Of a stretch of DNA of 64,000 nucleotides, positions 24,801 through 31,832 are shown one piece after another; position 1 is the first letter of the stretch, and every line of letters begins with the position of its first letter. This stretch comes from Effrenium voratum. Lineage: Eukaryota; Sar; Dinophyceae; Suessiales; Symbiodiniaceae. Both the position numbers and the translations under genes were made by a program. Location of the stretch: positions 1 to 64,000 of the forward strand of contig CAUJNA010001431.1 of the NCBI GenBank assembly GCA_963377175.1, read 5' to 3'. The notes under the pieces were generated by a model, which saw nothing but the letters and a program-made list of their open reading frames with translations, was not told where the DNA came from and made no database searches.

Positions 24801-27800
24801 CCTGCTGCATCCATTTTTACTAGACATGTTGGCGGCGAATCAGTGGCCCGAAGGCCCATGAACTGACGGAAGTTTTTGACATGCGCTTGCGTGTCCCGCC
24901 TACTCACAGGGTAGGCAAGTCGAACGCCTGAGAAAACATCACGTACTACATGGTGAGATTTGATTCCACCGAAACCTACTCCGAGGTGTTCATCGCCCAT
25001 GGCAAGAATCACGGAATCGGTAGCCAACTGTTGAAATGGTGCGGTTGGGACATCGACTTTGTCGTCTGATCTTGCATCCTTTTTGTGCGCTACCCTTGCG
25101 GAAGTGGTCTTTGAGATTGAACACACCTTGCAAAACGGGTTCTTCGGGAAATGGGACCTCATGTGCTCAGGAGATTTGGCTTGCTCCTTCAACGCAGTAT
25201 CATGTGTCGGGTCACCATCTCCGAAGGCGATCAATGGAAGTTCGTCCTCGGGAGGAGGGGCTTCCTCGGCCGCTAGCATGTTCACAGGAACCTGATCTAT
25301 CTCACCCTCATCTGACGCTTGGCACGAGTCATCGCACAGAGAAACGACATCGTCTTCGGCCGCGCTCATAGCAGCGGCTTCAATCGGCCAGAGGTGAGTT
25401 GACGACTCTGCCAACTTGGGTTTTACCACCTCATCATATTGGGGAACGTATTCCACTACCCTAGATGCATTAATGCGCGCATTGCGGGGCACGTTAATCT
25501 TACATCTACTGATGTCCTTTGGGGGCACAAGGTATGGAACGTTTTCACGTGGATCCCAAATGAAAAGGTGTCCTTGATCCATTACGGTCTTACCGATGGA
25601 TTGCGCTGGTGGGCAATCACGGAGGACGTACACCTGCTCTTCAGCAGGTATCACTCGGCTGTCCTCGAACCCTAATGAAGTAGTGCCTTGTTGGGCACCA
25701 CCCCCAGTCGCAAAACCTACGGGTGTGCTGCTCTCGCGCACGCACTTGATCATGTTGCTATTCAAAGCTTGACGTCCGATCAAGTGTCTCCCTGCGGCAG
25801 TATCCCAAAGCCAACTAATGCGATTGTCATCGGAGGCGACGCTTGCCATTGCCGGAATGAGCTGTGCAACAGCTGCACTCGCCTTTGGCGGCGGCGGGGA
25901 CAACAAACTTTTGGGCTTGGGACCAGTGTACTTGTTGGAATCACTGTGGAGAAATGCACACTGCTTGGCCTTGCACGAATTATAGGCATAAAACATGCAC
26001 GGCATCTTGGCTTTCTCCGCCGCGGTCATAGTGGCTGTCTTACTGATGGCCTTAGACCTAGGAGTAAGGTTATCGTTCGAACCGCCCTTACCTTTACCCT
26101 TGGGGGCTGGAGCTGCATTAGCTTTAGGAGGAGGCGGCTTTGGAGCTTTAACCTTCGGCGCAGGGGCTGCCGGAGTCTGCTGGTCAGCAGATTTATCCTT
26201 CTTGCTCTTCTTACTTTTCTTGGGCTTGTCTTCGCTGCTTGCTGCGGGCATGGCATTAGAATTATTCCCCTGGGACATAACGGCTGGCTTGATTTGAAGA
26301 CTTTTGTCAAACTCATCCCTGTTCCGTTTGTCCTGATGGAGCTCCAAGGCTAGATCAACCTTGGACCACAACCATTCCGGCTTCCTACGGTGGCTACCGA
26401 AAGGGGCTTCCCGTGCCTTTTCTACCTTAGGCTTCAGCGCAGTGCACTTTTCCAGCTCATCCAACAGATGATCAAACAAGGTTGTTTCCCTGGGTTGTTC
26501 TGCCACGGGAATTGCGGTCAGCACGTAAACGTACTTCTCCCGAAAGGCATCCAGGTCAGCAAGGGACGGGCCTGCAAGAGACAACTTTAACAAGTTGCGA
26601 CCTCCTAAGGTTCCGAGCCTACCTCGTTCTAACTGAAAGTGCTTGAAGATAGCACGCAACATGATTCTCCCTACGGGCATCCCACCTGACGAGATTCTCT
26701 CTTGTTCAACCATATTCTGAAACAAGAGCCCGAACTTACCTTTGCGGCAGGTCTTAAGGAGCTTTGCGGCTATTTCACGATCTAACCGTGGGAAACGCTT
26801 GTCCGCGACGAGTTCTTGCTCGGTGGAGGACATGCATGCTTGGGCCCACTGGTAAACTTCATCTCCGGGGGTCTTCTGGAGTCGACCGATGGCCATCAAA
26901 ACTTGGTTGATGAAACCTCTAGCCTGACCAGCGTTCTCCGGAGGGGATGGCAACACGAGATCCTTGAGGTCCTTGACGCGAACAACGGATTCCTCATGCG
27001 TGGCGTGATCGTTGGCGGTCATGCCTGCACTAGGATCGGCAGCTTGAGACGGGTCTGCATCGGGGAACTGGCCAGGGCCTCCCCCACCTCCCCCACCACC
27101 ATTCATGGTGAGGTATGGGCAATCCGTGTCTTCATGGCTGCCGCCGCAAACTCGACATTGTGGGGTATCATCATCTCCATTGGAGTCTGATGATGTGTCG
27201 GAGCTTGCTGCCGATGGCGCTTGCGGGGATGACGAGTATAACCCTCCCAACATTGTGATTGGTACTGGTGGAACATGAGTGCCATTGCCAGCTTTCGGCG
27301 GAGGCGGCGCCCCAAAAAGGGGAATGGGAGGCACTGGAGGTGGTGCGGCCGGAGGCGGAGGTGGCGGAGCCACTTGATTAGCAACCAATTGGGAAAGCTG
27401 CTGAACCATTTCCGCTAAAGCCGTCACTTGCACTCTCACATCGGCTTGATCCCTTGAACCGTCTCTACCCAACCCGCTAGTCCTCGACGCGCCGGGGGCT
27501 GCGTCTCCAACAGAGGACGCTGCTCCTAGCACTGCCGAATGGCCTACGAGATGTTGACTTGTTGCACCCCCACCAGGGTCCCTTGAATCAGCTGGGGCAT
27601 CGTGACCAAGTCCTGTACTTTGAACAGAACCACACGGAGGGTCGGGGATAGTACTTGTAAAAGCATTCCCTTGCGACGATGCGGCAACACCGGAGGTATC
27701 TTGTGAACTTGAAACCTGAGGCGCTCCAACCGGCTGATGGGTTCCTGGGGGAACTGTGCCTTGACTTGAGGCTTTAGCCGCGCTTGTTTCCGTAGCTGTT

Positions 27801-28624
27801 TCGGCTATTGATGCGGCTTTCGGCGGGGACTCTTGCATCGGAACAGGGGTCGCACGAGCTTGTTGGGTGAGCTGCGCAACAACACGTTCGAGATCACCAA
27901 GTCGTTGATGCATCACAGAATTTTCCTGGGACAATCCACGAATGGTATGCTCTTGACTGGCAATGGTTTGCTCCCTTTGTAGGATTGCCTGTTGAGCTTC
28001 TTGAACAATGCGTTGAACCTCTTGCTGAGCGTCCTGTTGAGTGGCATTAACAACCTGTCGTGCGTTCTCGACATGGCCTAAGGCTTCCTGTCGTGTCTGC
28101 TCAATGAGTTGCCTAGCCTGAGCCTCACTTTGTTGTGCTGTTTGAACAGCCTGCTGTGCTTGCGAAGCTAGCTGAGCGGCCTGAACCCTAACGTCTGAAA
28201 CTTCTCTTACAGCCCTTTCCCTGATCCATCCGGCCTCTTGTCTCGCCTGATCGGCGGCCTGCTGTTGATGCAAGGCGTGATTGGCTGCCTGGGCAGCGAG
28301 GTCGGATGCTCGATGAGCTTGCTGCACCGCAGCTCCAGCTATAAATGCCGCAGCGGGTACGTTAGTCATCGGGTCAGGTAATTGCGATCCCTGTGAAGGA
28401 AACTGAATGGCTGGGGAAGCTTCGGATGATGTCGGTTCTGACACGATCGGACCACTCGGGGGTGATGATGGTCGTGTTTGGGCTGCTCTTTGAGGTGTGG
28501 ATGTGCGAACTGTGGACATAACTGCAGGAACCATGGCTAGGTCAGGGTCATCCGGTTCGGAATCCCTATTTGGGGTTGACCTTGAACGGGGTTCTGATGG
28601 CGGTGACAAACCCGTTGAAGCCAT
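21764..28624 (-). CDS. Element 1 gag-pol polyprotein, first part
   Basis: About 2,286 residues from the first ATG at 28624; the frame opens slightly earlier with a GTG. Order: a Gln/Ala-rich coiled coil (about 100-270); a zinc knuckle variant CRVCGGSHEDTDC (about 488); a helical gag domain (about 545-780); a Lys/Pro/Ala-rich basic linker; a second zinc motif CX7CX4CX3H in MPCMFYAYNSCKAKQCAFLH (about 873); protease WLWDTAAGRHLIG (about 936); integrase zinc motif HMRSHFPKNPFCKVC (about 1150) and DDE core with ATDSVILAMG, LVKMDAAGE and LERDIREEKE (about 1200-1305); then reverse transcriptase with TTADAIKAYVQALL (motif A) and KALYGHPDAGGLWEAHL. The protein makes, matures and integrates element cDNA. 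The frame then runs off into unrelated residues at about 21865 and stops before YVDD. Confidence 0.92.
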   Translation of the reverse strand: MASTGLSPPSEPRSRSTPNRDSEPDDPDLAMVPAVMSTVRTSTPQRAAQTRPSSPPSGPIVSEPTSSEASPAIQFPSQGSQLPDPMTNVPAAAFIAGAAVQQAHRASDLAAQAANHALHQQQAADQARQEAGWIRERAVREVSDVRVQAAQLASQAQQAVQTAQQSEAQARQLIEQTRQEALGHVENARQVVNATQQDAQQEVQRIVQEAQQAILQREQTIASQEHTIRGLSQENSVMHQRLGDLERVVAQLTQQARATPVPMQESPPKAASIAETATETSAAKASSQGTVPPGTHQPVGAPQVSSSQDTSGVAASSQGNAFTSTIPDPPCGSVQSTGLGHDAPADSRDPGGGATSQHLVGHSAVLGAASSVGDAAPGASRTSGLGRDGSRDQADVRVQVTALAEMVQQLSQLVANQVAPPPPPPAAPPPVPPIPLFGAPPPPKAGNGTHVPPVPITMLGGLYSSSPQAPSAASSDTSSDSNGDDDTPQCRVCGGSHEDTDCPYLTMNGGGGGGGGPGQFPDADPSQAADPSAGMTANDHATHEESVVRVKDLKDLVLPSPPENAGQARGFINQVLMAIGRLQKTPGDEVYQWAQACMSSTEQELVADKRFPRLDREIAAKLLKTCRKGKFGLLFQNMVEQERISSGGMPVGRIMLRAIFKHFQLERGRLGTLGGRNLLKLSLAGPSLADLDAFREKYVYVLTAIPVAEQPRETTLFDHLLDELEKCTALKPKVEKAREAPFGSHRRKPEWLWSKVDLALELHQDKRNRDEFDKSLQIKPAVMSQGNNSNAMPAASSEDKPKKSKKSKKDKSADQQTPAAPAPKVKAPKPPPPKANAAPAPKGKGKGGSNDNLTPRSKAISKTATMTAAEKAKMPCMFYAYNSCKAKQCAFLHSDSNKYTGPKPKSLLSPPPPKASAAVAQLIPAMASVASDDNRISWLWDTAAGRHLIGRQALNSNMIKCVRESSTPVGFATGGGAQQGTTSLGFEDSRVIPAEEQVYVLRDCPPAQSIGKTVMDQGHLFIWDPRENVPYLVPPKDISRCKINVPRNARINASRVVEYVPQYDEVVKPKLAESSTHLWPIEAAAMSAAEDDVVSLCDDSCQASDEGEIDQVPVNMLAAEEAPPPEDELPLIAFGDGDPTHDTALKEQAKSPEHMRSHFPKNPFCKVCSISKTTSARVAHKKDARSDDKVDVPTAPFQQLATDSVILAMGDEHLGVGFGGIKSHHVVRDVFSGVRLAYPVSRRDTQAHVKNFRQFMGLRATDSPPTCLVKMDAAGELEGAAHEVGLVPETSLPNRWPHNTVLERDIREEKECCRSIHMQSGLPYSLHTFSYPFACLSMSFDRPAPFSPGKTQWEALTKEKFQGKRCCFGQLVWYRTKTPGKRTLDPNMAPALFLGWRVDPGLRYRNVVKVMDYEAFRKDGSISVHDVPEPELFVEDGTPSFPIAAAADRALHGGKTEGSDSPPMPLREAPFGAPPTPSAVKPKSVYITVERIIKFKETPGCRACTGHSKIHSVECKKRFSELVSADRAEAAAKSAAKTESKEPIPIVHTEGDEELARAIHASEHGEDPKPAVSAEDVAHEFDAAEAGEPAPSRPGGSFFDTAPATAATSQGEDFWVFKENANCLVRYHIMPRQNLFTPKEVEDCPVSPERFTAARTTRAVFQGGKADNIHDGWFGSRPNRSLGDAWTGFTVFKLKPIQSDCVITTGAAVMLDSVPPTPLTDASKNGRPNTLPIFGMPCSAEVEAPQRKQFEVGNHRARKKQARIDKLPVMFEYACSPESNMGRVFEGLGIPHVRLAKEFIDLSTDEGEIQLQSQIEGCDKPNLWAAIPCTSGSAWQRLNKAKLGSQFKKKLKQKVRESRELFSRFRRHAETVLHQGGSVSFEWPRDCDSWARDDVSAFFREYAHVFTPATFHGCALGLKDSNGYPIKKPWKVMTSNSTLASALGAFKCPHEKGYKHSLAAGNKTAKTAFYPEGMCLTVARALYPTVQPVVPAMPVQVPLPLDHREREQQLKHISPLSGLEDIGVAVESDEKCHNILEQVLDVENLIAHSLGQVTEKKDPEITAMVTRLLSRAEMLASPEALEAVRLEATGLEKAGAWDLNSVREYDQVAAEARRSSIKVHFGQLMSLASVKFAELAKHLQKMKGRIVYRGDCAKDEHGAAAVYQELGANPTSVQGLNNCLAYGSLPGNSTTTADAIKAYVQALLKSKYQTWITLPPELRPRWWRERFVKPVVLLVKALYGHPDAGGLWEAHLKGSLVNLEGVRSQSFLETSGSRSPGYFSRHTSTT

Positions 28625-28734
28625 GACACAGCAATGCAACTTTTGCACTCACACGAAGCTAGCTCCACGCGCTTTGAGCAGCGTGTCAAAAGGTGCTACG
28701 AGGAGATATCCCTGGATTGGCAGCTGATTGCGAC

Positions 28735-28798
28735 ACGCTCAAGTGAGCCACTCAAGAAAATACGTTGCGAAACGCTCAAGTGAGCCACTCAAGAAAAT
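28735..28798 (-). repeat. 27-bp direct repeat between ORF0 and gag
   Basis: ACGCTCAAGTGAGCCACTCA and seven further bases occur at 28735-28761 and again at 28772-28798, a 37-bp period, within the 371-bp gap between the ORF0 stop and the gag start. The role is unknown; position suggests leader RNA function for gag translation or packaging. This gap otherwise holds no gene. Confidence 0.85.
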
Positions 28799-28995
28799 GC
28801 GCCCTGCTGCTTTGCACCTGATGAATTCTGTATTTGTAATTGTACTTGTAGATTGATTGATCCGCACTGCCGCACTATGGTGCTTTATCGAGGGATGTTG
28901 CCAAGCTGTATTGAGAATTTGTCTGCAAATCGAAGGCTTGTAATTGCAAAAGCTGTACCGCGCAAAGCGACGGTTTTAACGGCTTGCAGCAATGG

Positions 28996-31038
28996 CTATC
29001 GAAGTACCCGGCTGGCGGGCAGCTGGGATGCAGATCGGTGGATCTCCTCGAGGTACTGCGATGGATGCAGGCCCCTTGCCGCCGGAATGGATTGTCTGTT
29101 CCGGGACTCGATGAACTCACCAAGGTTCTCAAGCGCGTTGGCAAATCCGCTCGGACCGAAGTGCGGAAAGTTGCGGAACGCCGCGATGCCTGTCTTTTGA
29201 GCTTCACGGACAATCGATGCTGTATCGTCAATAAGGGCGTGTACGCCCAGCCCTTGCAGGGCGTCTGCTTTGCCTCCCCTTCCCAACCGTTCGTGAACGA
29301 TTTTTATCGTAGAAAAAGTGAGTCCAGATGTTGTCCGCGCGTGCTCCAGGGCGACCTGAAATTCGCGGCGGCGATACTCGCTTGCAGCCCTGCCTACGAA
29401 GGATAGCACTATAAAATTTATAGGTGCGTAGTCCGCGGCAAACTGAACGAGATGTCGGATCACTTCCGGGTTGAGGTGGGGTCCCTGCTGCCCAACGTCA
29501 AGAACTCCGTGCCAGTCAAGAGCAACAACAAGCTCCTTGGGCGGCACCGGCCTTCCAGGCGGAGGTGGCGGCGGCGGGGGCGCAGGCGGTGCCCTCCTTG
29601 GTGGCGAGCGGAATCGCGTGCCAGCTTCAGGAGTTGCAGCGCTAGCAGCAGCTGCTTGAACGACCTGCGGAGGTGGCGGCTTGACGATGTACCCGAATTG
29701 TGGCGGGTTTGAGCTCGATTTGCTTCTGGGTTCGGCCTTGTTCAAGCCTCGCGGAGGTGCCTTGTACCCGAATGCACTCTGAGTCCGAACCGGAGATCTG
29801 GCCCTTGGCGGTGACTTCCTCGGGATGTCTGCCTTTGCAGGCGCTGGAGAAACTGCCTTGGGGACCTCCTTGGGCAACGGTGGCTTGCTGCCGAAGATGA
29901 CCTTGGGAGCGGCCTTTGGGGGCGGCGGTTGAACTGCCCCGATTCTTCGGCTGTGAAGCGCGATGGGCTCGGAGTGAGTCGGCGCCTCGTAAACGCGCCG
30001 AGGCACGTATGCTGACCTGCCCGTCCTGATGGACTCCAAGTTTTGCGGTGGGTCCTCGTCCGAGCTGTAGGCGTCGAGGCGGAAGGTTTCCGCAGGCGCC
30101 GGGCGGCGGTCAGGAGACCGTGAGCGTGAGCTCGTGGAGGACCTCCTTGGCGGGTCCCTCCACGTCTCGTCAGCGAGGAGGTAAGGATCGGCTTGGCGAA
30201 GCTGCCCAGACGTCCGTTGCGCTCGCCGACGAGGAGCCGCTTCACGTGGTTGTGATGCCTCCCGCACCAATACCCAGGTACCGTGTTCGTCAAACCTCGT
30301 CACAGGGTAAATGCTATTCTGTGGAGCCAAAACGATGGGCCGAGTGGCTAGGGAAGTTCTGGATGGCCTTCCCTCCCGCGCAAGCGCGGGTTCAACACTA
30401 TGGGCCCGTGGTTCCACAGGGGCAGCAGCAGTTGGTCCTCGTCTCGGTGATGTCGATGGAGACCTCGACCTTCTTGGCGATGGGGACCTCGATCTTTGTG
30501 TTGATCGCTCCCTGCTGCTCTCCCGCCGCGTTTCCGCAGCTTTAGCGTATACCCCGCGAAGAGTTGACTTTGCGGCTTGTCTTTCCTCTGCAGATGGCCG
30601 AATGCGAGGCAAAGGAGTGCGCGAATCTTGCAACCAGGAGGAAGCTGATGGAGGCGTCGGAGGACGAAGCCAGTCCGCTGCACTGCTTGATGCTCCCGCC
30701 GCGCCTGAGGCTGCGGCTTGATCCTGAGATGGCGCACCCTGCGGCAATACCACTCCTGTGGTTTCAACCAATGCGAGACGCTGCTGATAAGCGTTGTCCG
30801 CGGCCTGGATCACGTCGAAGGCTTCTTGGTCAAAATTCCACAGGTGCCAACTATCCAGTGACTCACGCCAGGAGAAGAGCGCCTCGACCTGTTGCTTCGA
30901 GGCGTCCGCAAACCTGATCCACCGGAATCGTCTGTTCTGCCGCTTGTACTCGTCGACGACGATCTGTTGCAGAGTGTTGTACAATCGGGCACGCGGCCCT
31001 TTCCCACCGCGTGTGCCGCGGTGAGGGCCGACTTCCAT
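28996..31038 (-). CDS. ORF0: RS-rich protein with C-terminal HAD-like domain inside element 1
   Basis: A 680-residue uninterrupted frame from ATG at 31038, only about 50 bp after the primer-binding site and ahead of gag. The N-terminus (about 15-85) is helical and aromatic (FRWIRFADASKQQ, SWHLWNFDQEAFDVI). About 172-202 is an Arg/Ser-rich tract (RSRSPSPRRSRSPSTSPRRG), followed by a long disordered Pro/Arg/Ser region and a PPPPPPPP hinge. About 499-647 looks like a HAD-superfamily fold: motif I LDWHGVLD (D508...D514, with His where the second Asp of DxD is usual), motif II Ser in VLSFVG, motif III Lys in GRGGKADAL, and motif IV LIDDTAS. HAD enzymes use the first Asp as nucleophile in phosphoryl transfer; the His replacement leaves activity uncertain. 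RS tracts are typical of RNA-processing proteins. Captured host gene or lineage-specific accessory gene are both possible. Confidence 0.8.
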   Translation of the reverse strand: MEVGPHRGTRGGKGPRARLYNTLQQIVVDEYKRQNRRFRWIRFADASKQQVEALFSWRESLDSWHLWNFDQEAFDVIQAADNAYQQRLALVETTGVVLPQGAPSQDQAAASGAAGASSSAADWLRPPTPPSASSWLQDSRTPLPRIRPSAEERQAAKSTLRGVYAKAAETRRESSRERSTQRSRSPSPRRSRSPSTSPRRGPTAAAPVEPRAHSVEPALAREGRPSRTSLATRPIVLAPQNSIYPVTRFDEHGTWVLVREASQPREAAPRRRAQRTSGQLRQADPYLLADETWRDPPRRSSTSSRSRSPDRRPAPAETFRLDAYSSDEDPPQNLESIRTGRSAYVPRRVYEAPTHSEPIALHSRRIGAVQPPPPKAAPKVIFGSKPPLPKEVPKAVSPAPAKADIPRKSPPRARSPVRTQSAFGYKAPPRGLNKAEPRSKSSSNPPQFGYIVKPPPPQVVQAAAASAATPEAGTRFRSPPRRAPPAPPPPPPPPGRPVPPKELVVALDWHGVLDVGQQGPHLNPEVIRHLVQFAADYAPINFIVLSFVGRAASEYRRREFQVALEHARTTSGLTFSTIKIVHERLGRGGKADALQGLGVHALIDDTASIVREAQKTGIAAFRNFPHFGPSGFANALENLGEFIESRNRQSIPAARGLHPSQYLEEIHRSASQLPASRVLR

Positions 31039-31087
31039 GTGCGACCAACAGGTCGCAGTCACGGAAGGGTTTGTTTACCCGAAAAGC

Positions 31088-31104
31088 GTTACGGCTGATA
31101 ACCA
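31088..31104 (-). promoter_or_regulatory. Primer-binding site of element 1
   Basis: Minus strand TGGTTATCAGCCGTAAC lies at the inner edge of the 5' LTR, overlapping its last base. The same 17 bases stand at the same place in element 2 (43475-43491), although the LTRs differ, which argues for function. I cannot name the priming tRNA. Confidence 0.75.
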
Positions 31105-31359
31105 CTCAAAGGAGAGGGAAACACAGTTTTGTCAACAACGGGGGAACCCGGGACCTTAAAAGGAACGAACCCCTCCGTGACTGCGACCTCTCCCTTAACC
31201 TTGGGGCTAGCGCGGTGCAACGCGCTGTTTTCAGCACTTGAGCCAAAGCAGTGATTGGAACATGCTTTGGCAACCACTTGAATGTACAACATGCAACTGA
31301 CTACATGAGAACCTACCTCATGTACCTCTGGGCCATAAATGTCATCGTGATAATTGACT
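31104..31359 (-). repeat. 5' LTR of element 1
   Basis: 256 bp, identical by eye to the 3' LTR. It should contain the element promoter; no TATA-like box is evident, in keeping with dinoflagellate promoters in general. Confidence 0.93.
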
Positions 31360-31364
31360 GTCCC
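31360..31364. repeat. Target-site duplication, element 1 (GTCCC)
   Basis: Right-hand partner of 20266-20270. Removing the element and one GTCCC would restore the continuous host sequence GGTGTCCC-AACCCCTGG. Confidence 0.9.
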
Positions 31365-31778
31365 AACCCCTGGCTCTCACAACCCTGAAGCAAACAAAAA
31401 AAATGAAGCCAATAGAAATGGGATGCCCCTTTGTCGTTGAGACGCCTCTTTTTGCACCATGCAGGGCCTGGCCTTTTGGCTTCGAAGTTCGAGCCAGACT
31501 GAAAAAAAGGAAAGGCGCTCGGTCCAGGGGTAGAGCACCAGAGCGGGGACCAGGTGCGTTACGGAGATCACGAAAAACACCTCAGCAGGACTTACACTTT
31601 CCGTCCCAGGGATGCAACTTTTGTGCTTTCCTGGACGGGTGTGTCTTTTGGTGTCAGTATTGTACATGGCATCCAGACCGCCTGGAACTGCCGCAAGCAT
31701 TGCGAACAAGAACTCGTGCAATGACCCTTTGGACCTATACGAATTTACCCATGGAGTGGTTCGAACAAGAATCTAGGT
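31365..31778. other. Spacer between element 1 and the oxygenase region
   Basis: No gene or repeat recognised. Composition changes near 31750 from spacer-type to the GC-richer style of the duplicated region. Confidence 0.5.
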
Positions 31779-31832
31779 GGTGTGTCCTTGTGTGCCTTGT
31801 GCACCGACAACTTCACCTTTGCCCAGGGCTGA
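31779..31832 (-). pseudogene. Shredded relic of the oxygenase exon
   Basis: Three short pieces of oxygenase exon 1 lie fused in collinear order: 31779-31799 (matches the HKD iron-ligand region, 44859-44878), 31802-31813 (matches near 44899-44911) and 31814-31832 (matches near 45061-45079). The material between them is missing. It abuts the start of duplicated copy A, so it is a third, heavily deleted copy. Confidence 0.6.

Larger units (their letters stand above)
20271..31359 (-). mobile_element. Element 1: 11.1-kb Copia-type LTR retrotransposon
   Basis: The element is complete in outline and lies on the minus strand: 5' LTR (31104-31359), primer-binding site (31088-31104), ORF0, gag-pol (protease, integrase, reverse transcriptase, RNase H), polypurine tract (20527-20536) and 3' LTR (20271-20526). 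Integrase lies before reverse transcriptase, which is the Copia (Ty1) order. The two LTRs are identical by my reading and the 5-bp target duplications are perfect, so insertion is recent. Two things are odd: an additional large gene ahead of gag, and a one-base loss that splits the reverse transcriptase. LTR ends are not TG...CA. Confidence 0.93.

Noticed and set aside
21872..28727. Many plus-strand frames opposite the gag-pol of element 1
   Set aside because: They are shadows of a strongly supported minus-strand polyprotein.
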